DNA of 64,000 bases from Erinaceus europaeus. Taxonomy: Eukaryota > Chordata > Mammalia > Eulipotyphla > Erinaceidae. Below the pieces are notes generated by a model that searched no databases, was not told the origin of the DNA, and saw only the letters and a program-made list of their open reading frames with translations. Below are positions 12,964-23,949 of this stretch, one piece after another (position 1 is the stretch's first letter; every line of letters starts with the position of its first letter). The stretch is taken from contig NC_080172.1 in the NCBI RefSeq assembly GCF_950295315.1, positions 119,193,135-119,257,134 on the forward strand. The letters run 5' to 3'. A program made the translations under genes and the position numbers.

Positions 12964-14796
12964 AGGAGGGATAGAGAGTGTGGGTGCTGATGGTCTACAG
13001 GAGGGATAGAGAGTGTGGGTGCTGATGGGGCACAGGAGGGATAGAGAGTGTGGGTGCTGATGGGCTACAGGAGGGATAGAGAGTATGGGTGCTGATGGGG
13101 CACATCAGGGGATAGAGATTGTGGGTGCTGATGGTCTACAGGAGGGATAGAGAGTGTGGGTGCTGATGGGCTACAGGAGGGATAGAGATTGTGGGTGCTG
13201 ATGGTCTACAGGAGGGATTGAGCGTGTGGGTGCTGATGGTCTACAGGAGGGATTGAGCGTGTGGGTGCTGATGGTCTACAGAAGGGATAGAGAGTGTGGG
13301 TGCTGATGGGGCACAGGAGGGATAGAGAGTGTGGGTGCTGATGGGGCACAGGAGGGATAGAGAGTGTGGGTGCTGATGGGCTACAGGAGGGGATAGAGAG
13401 TGTGGGTGCTGATGGTCTACAGGAGGGATAGAGAGTGTGGGTGCTGATGGGGCACAGGAGGGATAGAGAGTGTGGGTGCTGATGGGCTACAGGAGGGATA
13501 GAGAGTGTGGGTGCTGATGGGGCACAGGAGGGATAGAGAGTGTGGGTGCTGATGGGCTACAGGAGGGATAGAGAGTGTGGGTGCTGATGGTCTACAGGAG
13601 GGATAGAGAGTGTGGGTGCTGATGGTCTACAGGAGGGATAGAGAGTGTGGGTGCTGATGGTCTACAGGAGGGATAGAGAGTGTGGGTGCTGATGGTCTAC
13701 AGGAGGGATAGAGAGTGTGGGTGCTGATGGTCTACAGGAGGGATAGAGAGTGTGGGTGCTGATGGTCTACAGGAGGGATAGAGAGTGTGGGTGCTGATGG
13801 GGCACAGGAGGGATAGAGAGTGTGGGTGCTGATGGGCTACAGGAGGGATAGAGAGTATGGGTGCTGATGGGGCACAGGAGGGGATAAAGATTGTGGGTGC
13901 TGATGGGCTACAGGAGGGATAGAGAGTGTGGGTGCTGATGGGCTACAGGAGGGATAGAGAGTGTGGGTGCTGATGGTCTACAGGAGGGATAGAGAGTGTG
14001 GGTGCTGATGGTCTACAGGAGGGATAGAGAGTGTGGGTGCTGATGGTCTACAGGAGGGATAGAGAGTGTGGGTGCTGATGGTCTACAGGAGGGATAGAGA
14101 GTGTGGGTGCTGATGGTCTACAGGAGGGATAGAGAGTGTGGGTGCTGATGGTCTACAGGAGGGATAGAGAGTGTGGGTGCTGATGGGCTACAGGAGGGAT
14201 AGAGAGTATGGGTGCTGATGGGGCACAGGAGGGGATAGAGATTGTGGGTGCTGATGGGCTACAGGAGGGATAGAGAGTGTGGGTGCTGATGGGCTACAGG
14301 AGGGATAGAGATTGTGGGTGCTGATGGTCTACAGGAGGGATTGAGCGTGTGGGTGCTGATGGTCTACAGGAGGGATTGAGCGTGTGGGTGCTGATGGTCT
14401 ACAGGAGGGATAGAGAGTGTGGGTGCTGGATGTCTACAGGAGCGATAGATGGTGGGTGCTGATGGTCTACAGGAGGGATAGAGCGTGTGGGTGCTGATGG
14501 TCTACAGGAGGGATAGAGAGTGTGGGTGCTGATGGTCTACAGGAGGGATAGAGAGTGTGGGTGCTGATGGGCTACAGGAGGGATAGAGCTTGTGGGTGCT
14601 GATGGGCTACAGGAGGGATAGATAGTGTGGGTGCTGATGGTCTACAGGAGCGATAGAGAGTGTGAGTGCTGATGGTCTACAGGAGGGATAGAGAGTGTGG
14701 GTGCTGATGGGCTACAGGAGGGATAGAGAGTGTGGGTGCTGATGGCCTACAGGAGGGATAGAGAGTGTGGGTGCTGATGGTCTACAGGAGGGAGAG

Positions 14797-15285
14797 TGAG
14801 AGGGGGAGTGTCAGAGGCAAAGGGTATGCAGAGGAGAGTGGGAAGGAGGAGGGGTAGAGTTGGAGGGAGATGGGGAGATGGAGAGGGGAGTTGGAAGGGG
14901 AGGGGGAGAGGGGTTGTGGGGAGGGGAAAGGGAGAGGGGAGAGGTAAGAGGGAGAGTGGGAGAGACAGAGATTGGGGATAGGGACAGGGGAGAGGTAGGG
15001 GATGAGGGGATGGGGAGGGGTGGGAGAATGAGGAGGGGGAGATGGGGAGGGTGAGGGGATGGAGAAAGGGGAGGGAGGGGGGTAAGGTTGAGAGGGATAG
15101 GGGTAGATGGAGAGTGATAGGGAAAGGGGAGAGGGAAAGGGTGCAGCCAGGGAAGGGGGTGTGGGGTGGGAGAGAGGGAGAGGGTAGTGGGAGAGGGAGA
15201 GGGATAGGGTAGGGGGAGAGGGAGAGGGAGAGGGTGGGGGAGAGGGAGAGGGTAGGGGGATAGGGGTTGGCGATAGAAAAAGCTA
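14797..15285. repeat. Purine-rich low-complexity tract
   Basis: Almost pure G and A on the plus strand, in irregular GGGAGA, GAGGG and GGGGA runs, directly adjoining the 35 bp array. Short open frames here (Gly/Arg/Glu-rich) are compositional artefacts. Confidence 0.9.
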
Positions 15286-15944
15286 GGTCAAAGGGATGAG
15301 ACAGGCAACTCAGTCAGGTGCTTTCCATCAGTGTAAAGGTGGTAGCATGACCTGAGATGCAGATAATTGGAATTCTGTAGTAGAGATCTGTTTTCTTGAG
15401 CGCACAGACCTCCCTTGCAGTAACTTGTCTTCACCTTTCAAATGGCCATCATGGAAGTCTTCAGTTAAATGTGTCTCAGTAAAAATGAGTTTCACTATGT
15501 GTTTGGTACACATCAACTGAAGACCATTTGTCCCTATCTTCATACCTCTGATTGTTTCCACTGTCCAGTTACAGCTTTTCAGGATTAAGACCTGCCAGTT
15601 GGGACATTCAGGCATAGAGCCACAGCAATGACCTTAGTGGTAAAAGAAAAAAGAAGAATAGAAAAGAAAAAGCCCAATTTTATCACTGGAAGCCTGCTGG
15701 GCATCCAGACACACCCACGCCAAGCCCTGGGCCTGCACGCACCAGCATGGCTGGGCCCACATGACCCCCGGTTCATCCTGCCACCACACTACACAGCCCC
15801 CATGCCTACAGGACTGCCAGGATTTCCTGCTTCCAGGTGAGCCTTTGCCTCTCCTCTGTCCTGCCCTCAACCTGGAAGGCCCCTCCGTCCCTTTGCTACC
15901 CTGGTCACCATCCTGGTGGCTGTCCTGGTGATTGTCCTGGTGAC
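15286..15944. other. Unannotated sequence with one unrecognised 95-codon frame
   Basis: The minus strand has an open frame at 15328-15615 (95 codons, starting MPECPNWQVL). Its residue composition looks protein-like, not repeat-like. I do not recognise a family, see no splice sites that fix it as an exon, and find no second exon nearby. It could be a retrocopy fragment or chance. The flanking 15620-15940 is GC-moderate with no recognised repeat. Confidence 0.3.
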
Positions 15945-16739
15945 TGAGAACTTCTCTAGTCTAGACAATATAAAATACATAAAGGTTCGGGAGTCGGGCA
16001 GTAGAACAGCGGGTTAAGCACATGTAGTGCATAGCGCAAGACCTGGCTTAAGTATCCCAGTTTGAGCTCCCAGCCCCCCACCTGCAGGGGAGTCGCTTCA
16101 CAGGCAGTGAAGCAGGTCTGCAGGTGTCTGTCTTTCTCTCTTCCCTCTGTCTTCCCCTTCTCTCTCCATTTCTCTCTGTCCTATACAACAACAACATTAG
16201 TAACAACAATAACTAAAACAATAAAACAGAAAGGGCAACAAAAGGGAATGAATAAATAATAAAATATATTTTTTAAAAATTCATAAAGGTTCAAGAAGCC
16301 TAGAGGGTCCCAAACAGAATTAACCCAGACTTAAAGACACCAAGACACATCCTATTTAGAATGGAAAGGAATAAGGATAAAGAAAGGATCCTGAAGGCTG
16401 CAAGAGAAAAATAAAGAGTCACCTACAGTGGAAAACCCATAAGATTAGCAGCAGACTTCTCCACACAAACACTACAGGCCAGAAGAGAATGGCAAGATAT
16501 CTATCGAGTGCTCAATTAGAAAGGATTTCAACCAAGAATACTGTATCCTGCTAGACTATTATTCAGACTAGATGGAGGCATCAAAACCTTCTCAGACAAG
16601 CAACAGTTGACGGAATCAGCTATCACCAAGCTGGCCCTGAAAGAAGTTCTGAAAGGTTTCCTATAAACAGTCAGACCCCCATAAATATGCCATCTATCAG
16701 AACACTCTAAAAATCTACAATAATGGTGTTAAAATATCT
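15945..16739 (+). mobile_element. L1 LINE, region 5' of ORF2, split by a SINE
   Basis: Sequence upstream of the ORF2 remnant resembles the conserved segment between ORF1 and ORF2 of laurasiatherian L1s (phrases such as AAAACCCATAAGATTAGCAG and CAACCAAGAATACTGTATCC). Sequence on both sides of the SINE at 15989-16281 reads as one interrupted L1 stretch. No intact ORF1 is present. The left boundary is approximate. Confidence 0.6.
15978..16292 (+). mobile_element. ~300 bp SINE with 11 bp target-site duplication
   Basis: The SINE body runs 15989-16281. It starts GGGAGTCGGGCAGTAGAACA, has a B-box-like GTTTGAGCTCC and the middle CTTCACAGGCAGTGAAGCAG, and ends in a GGGCAACAAAAGGG / AATAAATAA tail. 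The duplication CATAAAGGTTC occurs at 15978-15988 and 16282-16292, the mark of target-primed insertion. The target lies within L1-like sequence, so this SINE is younger than that L1. Confidence 0.9.
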
Positions 16740-19700
16740 TCAATCTATACTATCAGTAAATGTCAATGGCCTGAATTCACCTATTACAAGGCACAGAGTA
16801 GGAAGATGGATCAGAAAACACAACCCAACAATATGCTATCTACAGGAAATCCACCTAACTCAACAAGACAAACACAGACTCAAATGAAAGGATGGGAAAC
16901 TATCATACCAGCCAATGGCCCACAAAAAAGGGCAGGAACAGCTATTTTCATATCTGACACGATAGACTCTAAAATAAATAATATTTAAAAAGATAGAAAT
17001 GGACATTACTTAATGCTCAGAGGATCAGTCAATCAATGCACCTAGTGAGAAGCCATCTAAATAGATCAAACATCTACTGAAAGAGCTACAGCAATATATT
17101 AACAGCAAATAATAGGGGACTTCAACACCCTGCTCTCTCAGTTTGACAGATCATCCAAGCAGAAAATCAACAAAGAAACGAGGGAGCTAAATGAAGTAAT
17201 AGATAACTAGACCTATTGGACATTTTCAGAGTCATTCACCCCAAGAAACTGGAAAACACATTCTATTCAAGTCCACATAGGTCATTCTCAAGGACAGACC
17301 ATATGTTAGGCCACAAAGACAGCATCAGCAAATTCAAGAGCATTGAAATCATCCCAAGCACCTTCTCAGACCACAATGGAATTAACAATCAACAAAAGAT
17401 TAAAAAGAGTTCCAAAATGTGGAAGCTCAACAGTATACTACTTAACAACTACGAGGTCAAAAAGAAAATAAAGGAAGAAATCAAAATGTTCAATTAAAAT
17501 GAAGACACAAGCTATCAAAATATTTGGGACACAGCTAAGGCAGTACTGAGAGGGAAGTTCATAGCCATACAAGCACACATTAGGAAACAAGAAAAAGCAC
17601 AAATAAACAGCCTGATTGCACATCTTAAAGACCTAGAAGAAGAAGAACAAAGGAACCCTAAAGCAACCAGAAGGATAGAAATCATTAAAGTTAGGGCAGA
17701 AATCAATAACATTGAAAATAAGAAAACCATACAAAAGATCAATGAAAGCAAATGTTGGTTCTTCGAAAGAGTGAACAAAGTCAACAAACCTTTAGCCAGA
17801 CTCACAAAACAAAAAAGGGAGAAGAACCAAATAAATTGGATCATAAATGAAAGAGGAGCTATCACAACAGTCCCTGCAGAAATTCAACATATCATGCGAG
17901 GCTTCTATGAACAACTATATGCCACCAAGCTAGAGAACCTGGAAGAAATGGATGATTTTCTAGATACCTACAAACTTCCAAAATTAAACAAAGAGCAACT
18001 AGAAAATATTAACAGGCCTATCACAGCCAATGAAATTGAAACAGTTAAAAAGACTTCCCAAGAATAAAAGTCCTGGACCAGATGGTTTATAAATGAATTG
18101 TACAAAACCTTCAAGGAAGAGTTAATCTCTCTACTTTTAGACACAGGAATACTCCCTTCCAGCTTCTATGAAACCAACATCACTCTGATACTAAAAGCAA
18201 ACAGGGACACAGCCAAAAAAGAAAACTACAGACTGATATCTCTGATGATCAGAGATGCTAAAATATTGAAAAAAAATCTAGCCAACCAGATATAGCAGTA
18301 TATTAAAAATATTGTTCATCATGACTAAGTGGGGTTTATCCCAGGGATGCAAGGTTGGTTTAATATATGTAAATTCATCAATGTGACCCACCAAATCTTT
18401 AAGTGCAAGAACAAAAACCACATGGTTATATCAATAGTTGCAGAGAAAGCCTTTGACAAAATACAACATCCCTTCATGATCAAAATGCTACAAAAAATGG
18501 AAATAGATGGAAAATTCCTGAAGATAGTGGAGTCTTTATATAGCAAACCTTCAGCCAACGTCAGACTCAATGGTGAAAAACTGGAAACATTTCCCCTCAG
18601 ATCAGGGCTGCCCACTATCACAATTACTATTCAACATAGTGTTGGAAGTTCTTGCCATAGCAATCAGGCAGGAGCAAGGAATTAAAGACATACAGATTGG
18701 AAGGGAAGAAGTCAAACTCTCCCTATTTGCAGATGACATGACAGTATACATAGAAAAACCTAAGGAATCCAGCAAGAAGCTTTTGGAAATCATCAGGCAA
18801 TACAGTAAGTTGTCAGGCTACAACATTAACATACAAAAGTTAGTGGCATTCCTCTATGCAAACACTAAGTTAGAAGGAAATCCAGAAATCAATTCATTTT
18901 ACTACAGCAACAAAAACAAAATATCTAGGAATAAACCTAAGCAAAGAAGTGAAAGACTTGTATACTGAAAATTATGTGTCACTATTCAAGGAACAAGAAA
19001 AAGATACAAAGAAGTGGAAAGATATTCCATGTTCATGGATTGGAAGAATTAACATCATCAAAATGAATATACTACTCAGAACCATATGTAAATTTAACTC
19101 AATCCCCATCAAGATACCAACCACATTTTTAGGAAAATAGAATAAATGCTACAAATGTTTATCTGGAACCAGAAAAGATCTAGAATTGCCATAACAATCT
19201 GGAGAAGAAAGAACAGAACTGGAGGCATCACACACCCAGATCTCAAATTGTATTACAGGGCCATTGTCATCAAAACTGCTTGGTACTGGAACATGAATAG
19301 ACACACTGACCAGTGGAATAGAATTGAGAGACCAGAAGTGAGGCCCCCACACCTATGGACATCTGATCTTTGACAAAGGTGCCCAGACTACTAAATGGGG
19401 GAAAGCAGAGTCTCTTCAACAAATGGTGTTGGAAACAATGGGTTGAAACATGCAGAAGAATGAAACTGAACCACTATATTTCACCAAATACAAAAGTAAA
19501 TTCCAAGTGGATCAAGGACTTGGATGTTAGACCAGAAACTATCAGATACTTAGAGGAAAATATTGGCAGAACTCTTTTCTGCATAAATTTTAAAGATATC
19601 TTCAATGGAATGAATCTAATTTTAAAAAGGCTCAGGCAAGAATATACCACTGGAATTATATCTAATTAAAAAGCGTCTGCACAGCAAAAGAAACCACTAC

Positions 19701-20290
19701 CCAACCCAAGAGACCCCTCACAGAATGTGAGATCTTTCATGCCATAAATCAGGCAAGAGGTTAATAACCAAAATATATAAAGAGCTTGCCAAACTCAACA
19801 AGAAAACTAATGACCCCATCTTAAAAGAAGGAGAGGAAATGAGCAAAATATCCAACACAGAAGACATCCAAAAGTCGAGAAACATATGAAAAAAATGCTC
19901 CAAGTCTCTGATTGTCAGAGAAATGCAAATAAAGACAACAATGAGATACCACTTCACTCCTGTGAGAATGTCATACATCAGAAAAGGTAACAGCAGCAAA
20001 TGCTGGAGAGGGTGTGGGGTCAAAGGAACATCCTGCACTGTTGGTGGGAATGTCAATTAGTCCAATCTGTGTGGAGAGAAGTCTGTAGAACTCTCAGAAG
20101 GCTAGAAATGGGCCTGCCCTATGACCCTGCAATTTCTCTCCTGGGGATAGATCCTAAAGGAACCCAACACAGCCATCCAAAAAGATCTGTGTACACATAT
20201 GTTCTTAGCAGCACCATTTGTCATAGCCAAAACCTAGAAGCAACCCAGGTGTCCAACAACAGATGAGTGGCTGAGCAAGCTGTGGTCTAG
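16740..20290 (+). pseudogene. Degenerate L1 ORF2 (endonuclease / reverse transcriptase)
   Basis: Remnant of the LINE-1 replicase gene, broken by stops and frame changes. Open pieces include 16806-16988, 17216-17497 (endonuclease part, with TFSDHNGI near the middle), 17771-18067, 18329-18685 and 18570-18968 (overlapping in different frames), 18949-19140, 19146-19373 and 19370-19669. The reverse transcriptase region keeps [12 protein letters not shown] sequence near 18066 and the catalytic FADD at 18726-18737. Downstream pieces with [13 protein letters not shown] and [13 protein letters not shown] are typical of the L1 C-terminal half. No piece is long enough to be functional. Placing the end of ORF2 within the 3' part is uncertain. 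Confidence 0.9.
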
Positions 20291-20659
20291 ATACACAATG
20301 GAATACTACTCAGCTATTAAAAGTGGTGACTTCACCATTTTCAGTCCATCTTGGATGGAGCTTGAAAAATTCATATTAAGTGAGATAAGTCAGAAGCAGA
20401 GGGTGAATATGGGATGGTCTCACTCAGACAGAAGTTGAGAAATAAAATCAGAAGGGAAACACCAGGCAGAACGTGGACTGGAGCTGGTGTATTGCACCAA
20501 AGTAAGATGCTGGTGTGGGGAGGGTTCAGGTCTTGGAACAGGATGGCCTAGTGGGGGTTGTATTGTTGTGTGGAAACCTGAGAAATGTTATGCATGTACA
20601 AACTACTGTATTTACTGCTGACTGTAAAACATTAATCCCCCAGTAAAGGGGAAAAATAC
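20291..20659 (+). mobile_element. L1 3' end
   Basis: Continues the L1 above: TGGAATACTACTCAGCTATT, the segment TTAAGTGAGATAAGTCAGAA, then a G-rich stretch and the terminus ATTAATCCCCCAGTAAA. Older copies of the same terminus occur at 21427-21655 (plus) and 31485-32085 (minus). Confidence 0.8.
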
Positions 20660-20729
20660 AAAAGAAGAAGAAGGAGAAAGAGAAGGAAAAGGAGGAGGAG
20701 GAAGAAGAGGAGGAGGAGGAGGAGGAGAA
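20660..20729. repeat. GAA/GGA-rich tail
   Basis: Purine repeat directly after the L1 terminus, probably an expanded A-rich L1 tail. Confidence 0.8.
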
Positions 20730-20734
20730 GGTTC

Positions 20735-20880
20735 AAAGATGTTCCAGGTTGTGCTGGACTGTGTGCTTTGCGTGAAGCCCCAGCACCAGTGGGACACCCA
20801 GGACAGAGACAGGTGGGACTTGATGGGCAGCAAAGCAGAACTCTGCTGGGTCTCTCACTTTCTCCCAAAATAAACAAATT
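20735..20880 (+). mobile_element. Possible SINE fragment
   Basis: Contains GTGAAGCCCCAGCACCAGTG and ends CCAAAATAAACAAATTAATA, resembling a degraded SINE 3' half. Class and ends are uncertain. Confidence 0.35.
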
Positions 20881-20967
20881 AATAAGGTTGAGCTGGGAGG
20901 CAACTCGGAGTAGAGTCCTGAGTTTGTTCTCTAGTGACACACTGAAAACACAAATTTTATTCTGTTT

Positions 20968-21072
20968 TATTTATTTATTTTTACCAGAGCACTGCTCAGC
21001 TCGGGCTTATGATAGTGCACGGGACTGAACCTGGGATTTCTCTTTGCATAACCATTATGCTACCTACCCCAG
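20968..21072 (-). mobile_element. tRNA-derived SINE, third type
   Basis: The minus strand begins GGCTGGGGTAGGTAGCATAA, carries a B-box-like GGTTCAGTCCC, and ends GAGCAGTGCTCTGGTAAAAA followed by an ATAAATA tail. It differs from the two commoner SINE types in lacking the GGTGAAGCAGG middle. Confidence 0.7.
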
Positions 21073-21121
21073 CCAAAAAAAAAAAAATCTTTTTTAAGCA
21101 CTTAAGAATTAATAACAGATA

Positions 21122-21425
21122 GGAGTCAGGCAGTAGCTCAGCGGGTTAAACGCACATTCTGTGAAGTGCAAGGACCAACATAATGATCCCAGTTTGAGCC
21201 CTGGCTCCCCGCCTGCAGGGAGGTCACTTTACAGGCAGTGAAGCTGGTCTGCAGGTGTCTGTCTTTCTCTCCCCCTCTCTGTCTTCCACTCCTCTCTCCA
21301 CTTCTCTCTGTCCTATCCAACAATGACGACATCAACAACAGCAATAATAACCACAACAACAATTAAAAAAAAACAAGGGCAACAAAAGGGAAAATAAATA
21401 AATAAATTAAAAAAAAAAAAAAAAA
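21122..21425 (+). mobile_element. ~300 bp SINE
   Basis: Head GGAGTCAGGCAGTAGCTCAG, B-box-like AGTTTGAGCCC, middle CTTTACAGGCAGTGAAGCTG, CT-rich segment, then CAACAATGACGACATCAACA and a GGGCAACAAAAGGG tail with poly(A). Confidence 0.9.
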
Positions 21426-21426
21426 G

Positions 21427-21655
21427 AAGTAAGAACAGAAAGGGGAAACAAAGTCCAACCTGGACTGGTTTGGTGTGTTGCACTGCAGAACTCTGGGGCG
21501 GAGGCAGGAAGGGGCAGGGTGGGGGGTAGCATTGGTGTCCAGACTTGGAAAAGGGCCTAGTGTTTTGCAGACACCTGTCATGGTGAGATGAGAATGTTCA
21601 CCCACATGTTGACACCTGAGCTGTAAACTACTAACCTCCAAATAAAACAGTGACT
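21427..21655 (+). mobile_element. Old L1 3' terminus fragment
   Basis: Aligns by eye with the L1 3' end at 20440-20655 (CTGGTTTGGTGTGTTGCACT against GGTGTATTGCACC; AACTACTAACCTCCAAATAAA against the CCCCCAGTAAA terminus) but is more diverged. Confidence 0.6.
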
Positions 21656-21663
21656 GAAGCAAA

Positions 21664-21790
21664 GGCGAATCGGAAGGATGGTGCTCCTGGACTCCTCAAC
21701 TCCTGGGCTGGGTGCTTGGTGTCTGCTCTCTGCCTCTCTGTCTCTCTCTGAAAAAGTCATCCCAGAACCAGAGCCGTGAAGCCCCTATGA
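21664..21790 (+). mobile_element. Degraded SINE-like fragment
   Basis: CT-rich tract (CTGCCTCTCTGTCTCTCTCT) followed by GAAAAAGTCATCC, like the 3' half of a SINE. The 5' limit is not clear. Confidence 0.35.
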
Positions 21791-21794
21791 ACAC

Positions 21795-21795
<1 letters not shown>

Positions 21796-21838
<43 letters not shown>
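21796..21838. repeat. (AC)n microsatellite
   Basis: About 20 AC dinucleotides, uninterrupted. Confidence 0.95.
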
Positions 21839-21839
<1 letters not shown>

Positions 21840-21859
21840 AGATGTTTTCACAATGATTG

Positions 21860-22057
21860 TGTGGCCCTGGAAGTGGCGCAGCAACAAGAGCATTGGACCT
21901 AAACTCATCAAATCCTGAGTTTGGACCCCAGAATCACATGTTCCAGAGTGGAGCTGAGGCTTGCTCTCTCTCCCTCTCTCCCTCTCTCCCTCCCTCCCCC
22001 CCCCCCCCCACAGACAAGGCTTTTACTTCTGCTGGGCTGGCAGCTCCATCACACTAA
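21860..22057 (+). mobile_element. SINE-related sequence with CT and C runs
   Basis: Starts GTGGCCCTGGAAGTGGCGCA, includes ACAAGAGCATTGGACC and TTTGGACCCCAGAATC, where a B box would be expected. A CT repeat and a 14-base C run follow. Resembles a divergent tRNA-SINE. Confidence 0.5.
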
Positions 22058-23502
22058 GTCTCTTGCCCTCTGTACGCTCCCCTAGCGAACCCCCGGACAA
22101 AGCAGGTGCCCGGCTAATGGTTGGCGATTGTCTGACCTAAGGCCCAGGAGAGCCCCCGTTTGAATAATGACACAATGATGAGTCCCTTTCTGGGAGTCTT
22201 TCTAGCCAAGCATCATAGTCACTGAGGTGGGGCTGGTCAACCCCACTGGACAGAAGAGGAAGCCCGTTTGCTGGGCGGTGAGCCCTGGCCCAGATCCGCT
22301 GGCTGGAGACCCAGGGCCTTCCTCCAGGTCCCAGGAGAGTTCTCCTGCCCTTGAGCTTGGGGGTGGGGGAGAGGGCGCTCGCCTGGGAGCCGTCCAGATG
22401 GCCCTGCTCCACCCGTCTCTGCTGAAGGTCCCTTTGCTGTGGGGTCTCCTGCCCACCCACCCACCTGGCTGCCACGGCCTGTCCCGGGGAGATGGCACCT
22501 CGGCACCCTCTTGTGGTGGCAGCAAATAGTGCCCAGGAGGAGAGGGAAGGAAACAAGGTTGAGGGAAAAGAGGGGGAGGGAAAGGAGACAGAGGACTCTG
22601 GGCTGAGAAGCCAGAGACAACCTTTATCTTGGCCACTGTGCCTCCCTGTCTCCCTCCAGTGCCCCTCTACCAGGGGGTTTCGGGGGTCTGTCCCCAGGTC
22701 AGGTCAGCCTGGGGTCCGGGGCTCAGAAGAAAATCACAGAATCTGCTCTCTCCTTCCAGACTGGGCAGCCAGCCACCTCCGGAGCCAACGTCCACAAGCT
22801 TCTCCACCCAAAGGCCTGTCCCAGCCCAAATGCCACTTGGGCCAAGGCCTCCCCTCCCCACCTCTCCCCAGCCTAGAGACAGGTGCCAGCGGCAGTGTCC
22901 CCACACCCCGTGAGCCTGGGGTCTGCCCCCACCCTCCCTGCCCCTGGCCAGCTCCCCAGCTCAGCCACCCCAGGTCCCAGCTGCGGCTGCCATGGCAACA
23001 CCCCCTCCACACACATGCCCCTCCCCACCCCCACCCAGGGACTGGGGCTGCTGGAAGAGGCCAGATGTGCCCAGCAAGCTCATTTCCGCTTCTCTCACTG
23101 TGGGATAATTAGTGCAAATTAAATCTCATACCCCTTCTTCTCCTAGGCACTCCCAACTCCCTGGGAATGGCTGTCCACAGAGCGTGGGGGGCATGTCTCT
23201 GTGAACCACAGACAGAGAACATTTCTGGGCCGAGAGAGACAATGGGCCCCAAGGGTGGCCGCACCAGAGCACACAGGCTCAGCTCAGACAAGCACAGGGG
23301 CTGGAGGTGGGGCCAGCAGCCCCGCCAGACCGGAGGGTGGCCAAGCCGCCACCGGCAAGAGACCCCTGGGTCGGCAGGGCCTCAGACGTCCACATCCACT
23401 TTCTCTGTGGCTTTCCTCCGGAATCCCTGAGCTGTCCGCGCATGGCCCCAAGCCCAGGCTTGGTTTGAGGCTCTGCAATCTAGTTTTCCTACAAGGGACC
23501 TA
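22058..23502. other. Unannotated GC-rich sequence
   Basis: About 1.4 kb without recognised repeats. Open frames up to 206 codons (22492-23112, plus) are proline/serine-rich and overlap similar frames on the other strand, as expected of GC-rich DNA. I see no supported exon. A short AT-rich island at 23066-23135 stands out and is listed separately. Confidence 0.5.
23066..23135. promoter_or_regulatory. Candidate conserved noncoding element
   Basis: An AT-rich island in GC-rich surroundings, with TAATTAG (homeodomain-type core) next to TGCAAATTAAAT (related to the octamer/POU half-site). This pattern is common in conserved enhancers. No alignment was possible, so this is only a candidate. Confidence 0.25.
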
Positions 23503-23709
23503 AGTTTTTATTTTTATTTATTTATTAGTGGATATAGACTGAGAGAAAATGAGAGGGGAGGGGGAGATAGAGAGATAGAGAGAGAGAGAGACACCTGCAG
23601 CCCTGCTTCACCACAAATGAAGCTTTCCCCCTTCAGGTGGGGACAAGAGGCTTGAACCTTGGTCCTTGTGCACTGTAATGTGAGTGCTTAACCAGGTTCC
23701 TGCCCCCCC
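23503..23709 (-). mobile_element. ~200 bp SINE
   Basis: A/T tail at the low-coordinate side (TTTTTATTTATTTATTAG), a GA-rich tract, then CACCTGCAGCCCTGCTTCAC and CTTGAACCTTGGTCCTTG (complement of a B-box region), and an AACCAGG..CCTGCC head. Confidence 0.85.
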
Positions 23710-23949
23710 CCTTCATTTTTATTTTGTACCGTGCGCTGGGTCTTCCCGATCCTCTGTCCATAAGCAAACACACACAACACCATCCGGTGGGAACAACAGT
23801 AACAGCCAGGACCCTGCCAGCACCCTCTACACTTCACCCTCCTCACAGCAAGCCTGGAGGCCATCTGCAGCATCTCAGACTTGCAAGTGAAAATGCTCGT
23901 TCCTGGGCCCAGAAGGAGCTCATCAGACAGAGTTCACGCTGGTGTCTGG

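Larger units (their letters stand above)
788..14796. repeat. Very large minisatellite, 35 bp unit, ~400 copies
   Basis: A head-to-tail array. Each unit can be read in two parts on the plus strand: GGAGGGATAGAGAGTGTGGG then TGCTGATGGTCTACA. Common variants are GGGGCACA, GGGCTACA or GGGCAACA in place of GGTCTACA, AGCGTGTGGG for AGAGTGTGGG, and a recurrent unit with GAAGAGATATAGAATG. The main unit has 16 G and 3 C, so the plus strand is strongly G-skewed for 14 kb. The period is not a multiple of three and there are stops in all frames, so it does not encode protein. The first units (788-850) are degenerate and the array ends in purine-rich DNA. It is a variable-number tandem repeat by structure; its function is unknown. 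Confidence 0.97.

Noticed and set aside
788..14796. Centromeric satellite or immunoglobulin switch region
   Set aside because: The unit length and sequence do not match known satellites, and no immunoglobulin exon lies nearby. Only the G-skew is alike.
22492..23112. 206-codon plus-strand frame
   Set aside because: Pro/Ser-rich in GC-rich DNA, with competing frames on both strands and no conserved motif.
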